Shown here: positions 19,402 to 29,941 of the stretch, piece after piece | How the letters are laid out: every line of letters begins with the position of its first letter | Position numbering within the stretch: the stretch's first letter is position 1 | Origin: Sphaerotilus sp965250675 | GTDB lineage: Bacteria; Pseudomonadota; Gammaproteobacteria; Burkholderiales; Burkholderiaceae_C | Strand: one strand, 5' to 3' | Length of the DNA: 64,000 nt | Assembly: GCA_965250675.1 (NCBI GenBank) | Contig: CBDFPH010000011.1 | Program-made: the position numbers and the translations under genes | Notes under the pieces: model-generated | The model's database searches: none | What the model saw: the letters and a program-made list of their open reading frames with translations, nothing else | What the model was told of the DNA's origin: nothing

Positions 19402-20268
19402 TCAGTGCACGTGGTTCAGCGCTTCGTGCAGGCTGTCCTGCCAGAGCAGCAACTCGTGTTCGCCCACCTGCAGATGGCGCAGACAGTCACCGCCGCGAAC
19501 GATCCATTCGGCGCTGTCACCCTGCCCCATCTCGTGCGCCAGCACGATGTACTCGGCCACCACGCAGGCGGCCATCAGCGTGCGCACGACCTCGGGAACG
19601 CTGGTGTCATGCAGCGCTTCGGCGTCGTGGTGCAGCCGCAGGGCCGACTTCAGCTCGACGGGCAGACCCCAGGTGCGCGCCACCAGCGCGCCGACGATGG
19701 CGTGATCGGTGTGGTGCGCCGCCTGCTCGGTGGCCGTGAAGCTGCGGTCCTGCCGCGCACGGGCCTCGGCCAGCGTGCCGGCATAGCCGCGCAGGCCCTG
19801 CAGCAGCAGCGGAATGCCGACATCGCAGAACAGCCCGAAGGTGTGCGCCAGATCGGGCGGCGTGCCGTAGAGCTGGCGGGCGATGTAGCCCATCACCAGC
19901 GCACGCCGGCTGGCGCTTTGCCAGAAATGCGCCAGCGCCGGGTGGTTGACTGGCAATGCACGTGCGGCCAGAAACTGCGTCAGCAAGGCGCTGGTCTGGC
20001 GCAAGCCCAGCAGCGACATCGCCTGCGGCACGCTGCTGACCGCGCCGCTGCGAGCGTAGATCGGGCTGTTGGCGGCCCGCACCAGCGACGCGGCCATGGC
20101 CACGTCCGAAGCGGCAATGGCGCAGACGGCATCCCAGTCGGGGTCAGGCTCAGCCATCACCGTCTGCAACCGGGTCAGCAATTCCGGGCACGGCGGGATG
20201 ACGATGGTGCGCACCGGACCTTCCGTCCGGGCCCAGTCCAGTTCTTGATCGATATGGCGGTTCAACAT
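19402..20268 (-). CDS. HDOD domain protein
   Basis: The 288-residue protein carries an HDOD domain (a degenerate HD-like helical domain found in signalling proteins). It begins MLNRHIDQELDWARTEGPVR, and the core spans about residues 22-215, with DVAMAASLVRAANSP and AMSLLGLRQTSALLTQF typical. No catalytic HD pair or output domain (EAL, GGDEF, CheW) was seen. It is probably a scaffold in c-di-GMP or stress signalling; the exact role is unknown. It lies upstream of phaZ with a separate phaZ promoter between them. Confidence 0.82.
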   Translation of the reverse strand: MLNRHIDQELDWARTEGPVRTIVIPPCPELLTRLQTVMAEPDPDWDAVCAIAASDVAMAASLVRAANSPIYARSGAVSSVPQAMSLLGLRQTSALLTQFLAARALPVNHPALAHFWQSASRRALVMGYIARQLYGTPPDLAHTFGLFCDVGIPLLLQGLRGYAGTLAEARARQDRSFTATEQAAHHTDHAIVGALVARTWGLPVELKSALRLHHDAEALHDTSVPEVVRTLMAACVVAEYIVLAHEMGQGDSAEWIVRGGDCLRHLQVGEHELLLWQDSLHEALNHVH

Positions 20269-20391
20269 GTGTGGCGGCTCCCGAGCGGACTCTAGGCGAG
20301 AGTCCGTCGGTCAGAAGCGCCAAACAACACGACTTGCGGTCATCAAATCACGCTGGACAGCGGCACGCCGGGCCATGAAAGCGCTTTTCGC

Positions 20392-22539
<2,148 letters not shown>

Positions 22540-22791
22540 GAGGGACTCCTTGCTCTCTGGAAGATGGCTGGGAACTCGTCCGCCGCTGCGTGCGGCCACT
22601 GGCATCGCTATCCGGCCTCAGGCGCCGGATACCGTGATTTATTGGCACAACCAATGTAAGGCCAAGCCGAGTCGCGCGGCTAGTTGCGCCAGCCCCGTGT
22701 TTTCCATCACAGCCCCGCTCTACCGCAAGGCCGGCGCAAGGGCCAAACGTAGAATCCGCGCAGTTTTCTCACCCACCAGAATGAGCACCGC

Positions 22792-23334
22792 ATGAGCCTG
22801 CACAACGTCACCCCCGGCAAGAAATGTCCTGAAGAGTTCAACGTGATCATCGAGATCCCGATGAACGCCGACCCGATCAAGTACGAAGTGGACAAGGAAT
22901 CCGGCGCGATCTTCGTCGACCGCTTCATGACCACCGCCATGCACTACCCGTGCAACTACGGCTACATCCCGCAGACGCTGTCCGATGACGGTGACCCGGT
23001 CGACGTGCTGGTGATCACGCCCTTCGCGCTGACGCCCGGCGTGGTCGTGACCTGCCGCGCCATCGGCGTGCTGAAGATGGACGACGAAGCCGGCGGTGAC
23101 GCCAAGCTGCTGGCCGTGCCCACCACCAAGATCCTGCCGATCTACTCGCACTGGAACAAGCCCGAGGACATCAACCAGATGCGCCTGAACGCGATCCAGC
23201 ACTTCTTCGAGCACTACAAGGACCTCGAAAAAGGCAAGTGGGTCAAGGTCCAGGGCTGGGAAGGCCCGGAGTCGGCCAAGGAAGAAATCCTGACCGGCAT
23301 GGCCAACTACAGCAAGGCGCTGGAAGCCAAGTAA
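22792..23334 (+). CDS. ppa: Soluble inorganic pyrophosphatase (family I)
   Basis: Ppa (180 residues) hydrolyses cytoplasmic PPi and drives biosynthesis forward. Active-site features are IKYEVDKESG, HYPCNYGYIPQTL and the signature DDGDPVDVLV with its acidic metal ligands. The length is usual for the hexameric bacterial form. It lies back to back with hppA across a 252-base divergent region, placing both pyrophosphatases at one locus. A strong bidirectional terminator follows. Confidence 0.97.
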   Translation: MSLHNVTPGKKCPEEFNVIIEIPMNADPIKYEVDKESGAIFVDRFMTTAMHYPCNYGYIPQTLSDDGDPVDVLVITPFALTPGVVVTCRAIGVLKMDDEAGGDAKLLAVPTTKILPIYSHWNKPEDINQMRLNAIQHFFEHYKDLEKGKWVKVQGWEGPESAKEEILTGMANYSKALEAK

Positions 23335-23375
23335 GCACCCAAGGAGTGCTCCTCCAGCAGGGTTGGAGCGTCCAT

Positions 23376-23405
23376 GAAAAAGAGAGCCAACGGCTCTCTT
23401 TTTTT
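23376..23405. terminator. Bidirectional terminator between ppa and sodB
   Basis: The stem AGAGAGCC / GGCTCTCT has loop AAC. A run of seven T follows on the plus strand and a run of five T on the minus strand (five A before the stem). It is a textbook bidirectional terminator for convergent ppa and sodB. Confidence 0.92.
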
Positions 23406-23448
23406 GTGCCCGGCGATCCGTGCCGCCGGGCTGCGGTCAACAGGCCGC

Positions 23449-24031
23449 TCAGGCGAAGTTGGCGGCGGCGAAGTCCCAGTTCGCCAGCGAGGCCAGGAAG
23501 GTCTCGACGAACTTGGGGCGCGCGTTGCGGTAGTCGATGTAGTAGGCGTGTTCCCACACGTCGATGCACAGCAGCGCGGTGTCACCGGTGGTCAGCGGCG
23601 TGCCGGCGGCACCCATGTTGACGATGTCGACCGAGCCGTCGGCCTTCTTCACCAGCCACGTCCAGCCCGAACCGAAGTTGCCCACGGCCGATGCCTGGAA
23701 GGCCTTCTTGAAGCCGTCGTACGAACCCCACTTGGCGTTGATGGCGTCAGCCAGCGCGCCGGTGGGCTCGCCGCCGCCGTTGGGCTTCATGCAGTTCCAG
23801 AAGAAGGTGTGGTTCCACACCTGGGCGGCGTTGTTGTAGACGCCACCGCTGGACTTCTTGATGATTTCTTCAAGGCTCAGGGCTTCGAACTCGGTGCCCG
23901 GAACCAGGTTGTTCAGGTTGGTCACGTAAGCGTTGTGGTGCTTGCCGTGGTGGTATTCGAAGGTCTCCTGGGGAGATGAACGGTGCCAGGGCGTCGATAG
24001 CGTAAGGCAGTGCCGGCAGGGTGAAGGCCAT
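23449..24031 (-). pseudogene. sodB: Iron superoxide dismutase, frameshifted
   Basis: SodB dismutates superoxide in the cytoplasm. The N-terminal part (MAFTLPALPYAIDALAPFIS) and the remainder (EYHHGKHHNAYVTNLNNLVP to the C-terminal NWDFAAANFA) are in different frames. The four-G run at 23970-23973 is the likely site: with three G the text reads FIS-QETFEYHHGKHH and the gene is a normal 193-residue Fe-SOD. The span of 583 bases is one over a multiple of three. The metal ligands (His in EYHHGKHH, His in WNHTFFWN, Asp and His in DVWEHAYY) are all encoded. Because SodB is important in aerobes and the rest is pristine, a sequencing error is as likely as a real mutation. Confidence 0.85.
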
Positions 24032-24171
24032 GATGAAGTCCTTGTGGTTCACGGTGCTGCCCGAGGGCAGCGGGTTGGGAAAATCGGTACGAATAATCAA
24101 CTGCAATGAATTGTAGGCACGCCCCCGCAGGAATCAGGTCGGCTGCAGGACAGCCCCACGAGCGGGTGGCG

Positions 24172-25468
24172 TCATGGCGCGAGGTGGCTGATGACGCTGG
24201 TCAACTCACCGTCTGCCAGCGTCGCTTTGAGGGTCTGGCCCAGTTGCAACTGCTGCACCGAGGTCACGGTGCGGCCGGCGGCGTCGCTCAGGCGCGCATA
24301 GCCCTGGCGCAAGGCGCGCGCCGGGTCGAGCGCCCGCATGCCGCGCGGCCAGCAGCGCCAGCCGGTGCTGCTGAGCTTGCAGCTGCTGCCGCTGCGTCTG
24401 CAGCAGACGCTGTTGCAGGCGCTGCAGGCGTTGTGATTCACGCGTCAGGTTCTGCGGCAGCGCCCGCTGCAAGCGTTGATTCAGCAGTGCGAGACCCTGG
24501 TTGTGGCGCCGCAGCGCGTCCCCCGGGCGGGCCAGGCGCAGCGCGATGTGGTCGAGGCGCTGCGCCTCGCGGTCGAGCCGGTGGTGCAAACGGACACGCG
24601 CCAGTCGGGCCAGCTGATCCAGTTCGTCGAGCAACCCTGCCCGGGCCGGCGCGGCCAGTTCGGCCGCCGCCGTGGGCGTGGGCGCACGCAGGTCGGCGGC
24701 AAAGTCGGCCAGGGTGAAATCGGTTTCATGGCCGACGCCGCTGACCACCGGCATGGGGGAGGCGACCATGGCGCGCACCACGCGCTCGTCGTTGAAGGCC
24801 CACAGGTCTTCGAGCGAGCCGCCGCCGCGGCAGACGAGCAGCACGTCGACCTCGGCGCGCGCACCGGCCAGCGCAATCGCCTGCGCCAGCAGCGCGCCAG
24901 CATCGGCACCCTGCACCGGCGCGGGGTAGATGATCAGCTCGACCTGTGGCGAACGCCGTGCCAGCACGCTGACCACGTCGCGCAAGGCGGCAGCGGCCAG
25001 CGAGGTGACGATGCCGACGCGGCGCGGCATGGCCGGCAGTGGCCGCTTGATCGAGGGATCGAACAGGCCTTCGGCCTCCAGCCGGGCCTTGAGGCGCAGG
25101 AACTGCTCCATCAGCGCGCCAGCGCCGGCACGGCGCATGCCTTCGACGATCAGCTGCAACTCGCCGCGCGGCTCGTAGACCGCCAGCCGGCCACGCAGCT
25201 CGACTTCCTGGCCGTCCTGGGGCTGGAAATCCACCAGCGAGGCGGCACGCCGGAACATGGCACAGCGCAGGCCGGCGCTGCCGTCGTGCGACTTGAGGTT
25301 GAAGTAGCAATGCCCGCTGCTGGCACGCGAGAAACCGCTCAGTTCACCCCGCACCTGCACGGCGCCAAAGCGCGCCTGCAGCGCGTCGCCCAACGCCTGC
25401 AGCAGCGCGGCCACGTCCCACACCAAGCTGCGCTCGCCCCCTGCGGGACGATCCAGGCGATCAGACAT
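24172..25468 (-). pseudogene. xseA: Exodeoxyribonuclease VII large subunit, frameshifted near the C-terminus
   Basis: XseA is the large subunit of exonuclease VII, which degrades single-stranded DNA. The N-terminal OB-fold (VWDVAALLQALGDALQ, VRGELSGFSRASSGHCYF) and catalytic domain (RRVGIVTSLAAAALRDVV, CRGGGSLEDLWAFNDERVVR, SGVGHETDFTLADFAADLRA) are intact. A Gln/Leu/Arg-rich coiled-coil arm follows. Near 24337-24350 the frame changes: the expected C-terminus (MRALDPARALRQGYARL, then GQTLKATLADGELTSVI) continues in the next frame. The span of 1297 bases is one over a multiple of three, indicating a one-base insertion. Without correction the protein ends in about 50 aberrant Arg/Pro-rich residues. 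No xseB is nearby. Confidence 0.85.
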
Positions 25469-25861
25469 GAGTGCGCTCCGGCAAGGAGTCCGTCAAATCA
25501 TCCACAGACGGGTGTGGCCCTGTCGCATCGCAAAAAATCGCTCGGCAGGCCTTGACTTTCTTCGCAAGTTGTTGATTCGTATGAATTTTCTTCTGCCTTA
25601 AAATGAAGCAACCTAAGCCGAGCCGCATGCAGCCTCACTTTTTCTCGGGTCGACGGGCACTTGATAACAAAGTTATCCACAGATATTGGGGATGAATTGC
25701 GGTGACTGAGGCGGCTTGACGGTACACGCTCATCGCTTGCGGCCGGTAACCACCGCGGTGCACTCCGGCACAGGGGCCGCTGCCGGAGCGGCCATAATCA
25801 ACGACGATTCATGCCCGCTTGCACCTGCCGGAAGCGGGTCCGACGACCACGGGGAACGCCT
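25469..25861. other. Divergent intergenic region xseA / exbB with DnaA-box-like sites
   Basis: This is the longest gene-free stretch of the window (about 390 bases). It is AT-richer than its surroundings in its first half, with TTGACT near 25552 and AT-rich stretches that could be promoters for either gene. It holds TTATCCACA at 25673-25681, a perfect DnaA-box consensus, and TCATCCACA at 25498-25506 with one mismatch. No convincing open frame or RNA was recognised. Confidence 0.5.
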
Positions 25862-26506
25862 TTGTTTTCGATCATACAAGCCGCTGGCTGGCCGATCTGG
25901 CCCCTGATTCTGTGCTCCATCACCGCGCTGGCCATCATCATCGAGCGCTTCTCAAGCCTGCGAGCGGTCAAGGTTGCGCCGCCACAACTGCTCGATGAAG
26001 TGCTGGCCCTGGCGCGTCATGGCCAGCCCAGCGATGACGTGGTGCAGAAGCTCGCGGCCAACTCGGTGCTCGGCACCGTGCTGGCTGCCGGACTGAGCGG
26101 CACGCCCAAGGGCCGGCAACCCGACGAGCAGCAACTGCGCAACCAGTTCGAGAACGCCGGCCGCACCGCCGTTCATCAGCTGGAGCGCTACCTCAACACC
26201 CTGGGCACGCTGGCCTCCGCCGCGCCGCTGCTGGGCCTGCTGGGCACGGTGGTGGGCATGATCGAGATCTTCGGCGCGCAGGCACCGGGCTCGGCGGCCA
26301 GTGGCGGCTCCAACCCGGAACAGCTGGCGCACGGCATCTCGGTGGCGCTCTACAACACCGCCTTCGGGCTGATGATCGCCATCCCGGCGCTGATGAGCTA
26401 TCGCTACTTCCGGGGCCGGGTCGATGAGCATGTGATGAACATCGAGCTGGCCGCCGACCGTCTGCTGCAGCAACTGCTCGGCGGCAGCCACGGCGGCAAG
26501 CGCTGA
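25862..26506 (+). CDS. exbB: ExbB/TolQ-family proton channel protein
   Basis: ExbB, with ExbD, uses the proton gradient to energise TonB-dependent outer-membrane transport. The product has about 214 residues and three hydrophobic segments: residues about 3-22, then GTLASAAPLLGLLGTVVGM, then LAHGISVALYNTAFGLMIAI. The last two hold the family core. The start is probably the TTG at 25862 (LFSIIQAAGWPIWPLI after GGGGAA), since homologues begin at this point. An ATG at 25811 would add 17 arginine-rich residues. It is followed 11 bases later by exbD; no tonB adjoins. Confidence 0.9.
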   Translation: MFSIIQAAGWPIWPLILCSITALAIIIERFSSLRAVKVAPPQLLDEVLALARHGQPSDDVVQKLAANSVLGTVLAAGLSGTPKGRQPDEQQLRNQFENAGRTAVHQLERYLNTLGTLASAAPLLGLLGTVVGMIEIFGAQAPGSAASGGSNPEQLAHGISVALYNTAFGLMIAIPALMSYRYFRGRVDEHVMNIELAADRLLQQLLGGSHGGKR

Positions 26507-26517
26507 GGCTCGCCACC

Positions 26518-26964
26518 ATGGCCCTGAATTTCCGCCGCCGCCGGCCCGAGGAGCCGGAGATCAACCTGATCCCCTTCATCGACGTGCTGCTGGTGGTGGT
26601 GATCTTCCTGATGCTGTCGACCACCTACGCCAAGTACACCGCGCTGAAGATCAGCCTGCCGGTGGCCGACGCCAGCAAGCTCGAAGGCGCGCCGCGCGAG
26701 ATCCTGGTGACCGTCTCGGCCGAAGGCCGCTACAGCGTCAACCGCCAGCCGCTCGAAGGCAACAGCGTCGAAGTGGTCGCCGCCGCGCTGAGCAGCGCCG
26801 CGCAGGGCGATGTGCGACGGCCGCTGATCGTCTCGGCCGACGCCATGGCCGCGCACCAGAGCGTGATCAACGTGATGGATGCAGCCCGGCGTGTCGGCCT
26901 CAACCAGCTGACGTTCGCCGCGCAGGGCGGTGCGGGTGCGCGCAGCGGCGCTGCGGCACGCTGA
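26518..26964 (+). CDS. exbD: ExbD/TolR-family protein
   Basis: ExbD (148 residues) has a short basic cytoplasmic N-terminus and then INLIPFIDVLLVVVIFLMLS. That single membrane helix has the conserved Asp (in PFID) needed for proton transfer. A periplasmic domain follows (SAEGRYSVNRQPLEG and beyond). It forms the energising complex with ExbB encoded just upstream. The alternative family member TolR is less likely, as tolQ/A/B/pal are absent here. lpxK begins 21 bases downstream. Confidence 0.93.
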   Translation: MALNFRRRRPEEPEINLIPFIDVLLVVVIFLMLSTTYAKYTALKISLPVADASKLEGAPREILVTVSAEGRYSVNRQPLEGNSVEVVAAALSSAAQGDVRRPLIVSADAMAAHQSVINVMDAARRVGLNQLTFAAQGGAGARSGAAAR

Positions 26965-26985
26965 CCACAGACATCAGACGCGCTT

Positions 26986-28059
26986 TTGACGCTCGCCCAA
27001 CACATCGAAGCCGCCTGGACGCGCGGCGGCCCGCTGCAATGGCTGCTGCGGCCGCTGTCGGGACTGATGCGCCTGCTCGTGGCCTCCCGGCGCGGGCTTT
27101 ACCGGCGTGGCTGGCTGCGCAGCGAGCGCCTGCCGGTGCCGGTGGTGGTGGTGGGCAACCGCATCGTCGGCGGCGCGGGCAAGACGCCAACCACGCTGGC
27201 GCTCGTCAAGGCGCTGCAGGCGGGCGGCTGGCAGCCGGCCATCGTCTCGCGCGGCCATGGCGCCAGCAGCAGTGCGCCGCGCGCGGTGCGGGCCGACTCC
27301 AGCGCGATCGAGTCCGGCGACGAGCCGCTGCTGCTGCAGCGCCGCACCGGCGTGCCGGTCTGGGTCGGGCGCGACCGCGTTGCGGTGGCGCGGGCACTGA
27401 TTGCCGCCCACCCCGGCGTCGACGTGCTGATCTGCGACGACGGCCTGCAGCACCTGCGCCTGCAGCGCGATCTGGAACTGGTGGTGTTCGACGAACGCGG
27501 CGCAGGCAACGGCTGGCTGCTGCCCGCCGGCCCACTGCGCGAGCCGATCAACGCGCCCGCCGCCGCACCGCAGCTGGTGCTCTACAACGCCCCCGCGCCC
27601 AGCACCGCCCTGCCCGGCGCCTGCGCGCAGCGGCATCTGGCCGGGTTGGTGACACTGGCCGCCTGGTGGAACGGCACGCCGGCCACGCTGGAGGCGCTGG
27701 AATCGGTACGCAGCCGTCTGGCCGGCTCGAAACGAGCACGCCCGGTGGCCGCCAGCGCCGGCATCGGTCAGCCGCAGCGCTTTTTTGATGGCCTGCGTGC
27801 CGCGGGGCTGACGGTGCAGCCGCTGCCACTGCCCGACCACCATGACTTCCGCACCCTGCCCTGGCCAGCCGATCTGGACGAGCTGATCGTGACCGAGAAG
27901 GACGCCATCAAGCTCGACCCCGAGCGCATGGCGCGCGAGCGGCCCGGCCTGCGCGTCTGGGTTGCGCCGCTGGAGTTCGAACTACCGCCCGACTTCATCG
28001 CCGCCGTGCTGGCGCGGCTCGCCACCCTGCACCGGCTGGAGCCGCGGCGCAGCAGTTAG
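26986..28059 (+). CDS. lpxK: Tetraacyldisaccharide 4'-kinase
   Basis: LpxK (357 residues) phosphorylates the lipid A disaccharide at the inner membrane. The membrane-associated N-terminus is followed by VPVVVVGNRIVGGAGKTPTT, containing the Walker A-like GGAGKT. SRGHGASSS, DVLICDDGLQHLRLQRDLEL and the late LPDHHDF and VTEKDAIKL motifs of the family also occur. The start appears to be a TTG (26986) giving MTLAQHIEAAWTRGGPLQW. No better ATG exists before the conserved region. It is part of an exbBD-lpxK-Trm112-kdsB-adk run common in betaproteobacteria. Confidence 0.94.
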   Translation: MTLAQHIEAAWTRGGPLQWLLRPLSGLMRLLVASRRGLYRRGWLRSERLPVPVVVVGNRIVGGAGKTPTTLALVKALQAGGWQPAIVSRGHGASSSAPRAVRADSSAIESGDEPLLLQRRTGVPVWVGRDRVAVARALIAAHPGVDVLICDDGLQHLRLQRDLELVVFDERGAGNGWLLPAGPLREPINAPAAAPQLVLYNAPAPSTALPGACAQRHLAGLVTLAAWWNGTPATLEALESVRSRLAGSKRARPVAASAGIGQPQRFFDGLRAAGLTVQPLPLPDHHDFRTLPWPADLDELIVTEKDAIKLDPERMARERPGLRVWVAPLEFELPPDFIAAVLARLATLHRLEPRRSS

Positions 28060-28070
28060 GATTCCGCCCC

Positions 28071-28271
28071 ATGGACACACGCTTGATGGAACTGCTGGTT
28101 TGCCCGGTCTGCAAAGGCCCGCTCGGACACGACCATGCCACGCACGAATTGATCTGCCCGGCCGACCGGCTGGCCTTCCCGATACGCGACGGCATCGCGG
28201 TGATGCTCGAAGGCGAGGCCCGCGTGATCGACGCCGTGCCAGCCGCTCTGAGCGCGCCGACCTTGCCATGA
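28071..28271 (+). CDS. Trm112-like small zinc-ribbon protein
   Basis: This 66-residue protein of the Trm112/YcaR family starts MDTRLMELLVCPVCKGPL. Cysteines at CPVC and ICPADRLAFPI resemble a reduced zinc ribbon. In bacteria these small proteins lie regularly between lpxK and kdsB; their function is not established. Its stop overlaps the kdsB start (ATGA), so translation is coupled. Confidence 0.85.
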   Translation: MDTRLMELLVCPVCKGPLGHDHATHELICPADRLAFPIRDGIAVMLEGEARVIDAVPAALSAPTLP

Positions 28272-29020
28272 GCTTCACCGTGCTGATCCCGGCGCGGCTG
28301 GCGTCGACCCGCCTGCCGAACAAGCCGCTGGCCGATCTGGGCGGCGCCCCGATGGTGGTGCGCGTGGCGCAGCGCTGCGCGCTCAGCTGCGCCAGCGCCG
28401 TGGTGGTGGCCACCGACAGCACCGAGATCGCCCAGGCCTGCGCCGCCCACGGCGTGCGCGCCGTGCTGACCGCCGCCAACCACCCGACCGGCAGCGACCG
28501 CCTGGCCGAGGCCTGCATGCAACTCGGACTGGACGGGCGCGACATCGTCGTCAACGTGCAGGGCGACGAGCCGCTGATCGAGCCGAGCCTGATCGACGCC
28601 TGCGCCGAACTGTTGGGTGCACGCGACGATTGCGTCATGAGCACTGCCGCGCACGCCATCGACTCGGTCGAGGAATACACCAACCCGAACGTCGTCAAGG
28701 TCGTGACCGACGCCCTGGGCCGCGCGCTGTACTTTTCACGCGCGCCGCTGCCGTGGTGGCGCGACGGCTACCGCGCCGGCGTGCACCAGTTGCCCGACCC
28801 GGCGCCGCTGCGCCACATCGGCATCTACGGCTACAGCGCCGGTTTTCTGCGCCGTTTCCCGACGTTGCAGGCCAGTCCGCTGGAGCAGATCGAGTCGCTG
28901 GAACAACTGCGCGTGCTGTGGCACGGCGAGCGCATCGCCGTGCACGTGAGCGCCGTGCGCCCCGGCCCCGGCGTGGACACGCCTGAAGATCTGGAGCGCG
29001 TGCGCCGCCACTTCGCCTGA
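28268..29020 (+). CDS. kdsB: 3-deoxy-manno-octulosonate cytidylyltransferase
   Basis: KdsB (250 residues) activates KDO as CMP-KDO for attachment to lipid A. Motifs seen are VLIPARLASTRLPNKPLADL (nucleotide-binding loop), VVATDSTEIAQACAAHG, VNVQGDEPLIEPSLID and HIGIYGYSAGFLRRF. The ATG overlaps the stop of the Trm112-like gene. With lpxH and lpxK it makes this window rich in lipid A/core genes. Confidence 0.96.
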   Translation: MSFTVLIPARLASTRLPNKPLADLGGAPMVVRVAQRCALSCASAVVVATDSTEIAQACAAHGVRAVLTAANHPTGSDRLAEACMQLGLDGRDIVVNVQGDEPLIEPSLIDACAELLGARDDCVMSTAAHAIDSVEEYTNPNVVKVVTDALGRALYFSRAPLPWWRDGYRAGVHQLPDPAPLRHIGIYGYSAGFLRRFPTLQASPLEQIESLEQLRVLWHGERIAVHVSAVRPGPGVDTPEDLERVRRHFA

Positions 29021-29179
29021 AGTGCACCGATGTGACACAACGGCGACGCCAACCGCCGGTCTAGTTGCTGTCATCCTAGGGAAAACCTGCCGCATCGGTG
29101 TGCTTCGTGCGTGAGCTGGCGTCAGCTTGATCTCAGGAGTCGCGTGTTATTCTGAAAAGAAGAGAAACCGAGGAGCTTC

Positions 29180-29833
29180 ATGAGACTGATCCTGTTGGGC
29201 GCACCTGGCGCCGGCAAAGGCACGCAAGCGGCCTTCATCTGCCAGAAGTACGGCATTCCGCAAATCTCGACCGGCGACATGCTGCGCGCGGCCGTCAAGG
29301 CGGGCTCGCCCATGGGCCTGGCTGCCAAGAAGGTGATGGATGCCGGTGCGCTGGTGAGCGACGACATCATCATCGGCCTGGTCAAGGAACGCATCGCGCA
29401 GGCGGACTGCGCCAACGGTTTCCTGTTCGACGGTTTCCCGCGCACGATTCCGCAGGCTGACGCGATGAAGGCGGCGGGCGTCAATCTCGATCTGGTGCTG
29501 GAGATCGACGTGCCCAGCGAGGCCATCATCGAGCGCATGAGCGGCCGCCGCTCGCACCCCGCCTCGGGCCGCACTTACCACGTCAAGTTCAACCCGCCCA
29601 AGGTCGACGGTCAGGACGACGTGACCGGCGAAGCGCTGGTGCAGCGCGACGACGACAAGGAAGAAACCGTGCGCAAGCGCCTGGAGGTCTACCAGAGCCA
29701 GACCCGCCCGCTGGTGGACTACTACGCTGGCTGGTCGGCCACGGGGGACACCGCTGCGCCGCGCTACGCCAAGATCAGCGGCATGGGCTCGGTGGAAGAA
29801 ATCACCGCGCGGGCTTTGGCTGCGCTGGGCTGA
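29180..29833 (+). CDS. adk: Adenylate kinase (long-LID form)
   Basis: Adk (217 residues) interconverts 2 ADP with ATP + AMP. The P-loop GAPGAGKGTQ is at residues 7-16, the AMP-site STGDMLRAAV follows, and FDGFPRTIPQADAM is typical. The LID insert SGRTYHVKFNPPKVDGQDD is present; it lacks zinc cysteines, as usual in proteobacteria. The ATG is preceded by GAGGAG. TATTCT near 29149 could be a -10 element, but the spacing to TTGATC is short. A strong terminator follows. Confidence 0.97.
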   Translation: MRLILLGAPGAGKGTQAAFICQKYGIPQISTGDMLRAAVKAGSPMGLAAKKVMDAGALVSDDIIIGLVKERIAQADCANGFLFDGFPRTIPQADAMKAAGVNLDLVLEIDVPSEAIIERMSGRRSHPASGRTYHVKFNPPKVDGQDDVTGEALVQRDDDKEETVRKRLEVYQSQTRPLVDYYAGWSATGDTAAPRYAKISGMGSVEEITARALAALG

Positions 29834-29852
29834 TTACCGCCCGCACCGTCTC

Positions 29853-29887
29853 AAAAGCCGCTTGAGCCACGCTCCAGCGGCTTTTTT
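29853..29887 (+). terminator. Terminator after adk
   Basis: The stem AAGCCGCT / AGCGGCTT, with an inner GAG/CTC pairing, is followed by a run of T (29882-29887). It ends the exbBD-lpxK-kdsB-adk unit 21 bases after adk. Confidence 0.9.
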
Positions 29888-29941
29888 GTCGTCTCAATCT
29901 GACGTTTACGTCAACGGCAATCAAAAACTCAAGGCTATCTC

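Noticed and set aside
22746..22755. TAGAAT as the ppa promoter -10
   Set aside because: No -35 of reasonable quality at 16-18 bases; left unannotated.
25490..25690. Replication origin suggested by DnaA boxes
   Set aside because: Only two boxes, no dnaA/dnaN or gidA nearby and no clear AT-rich unwinding repeats.
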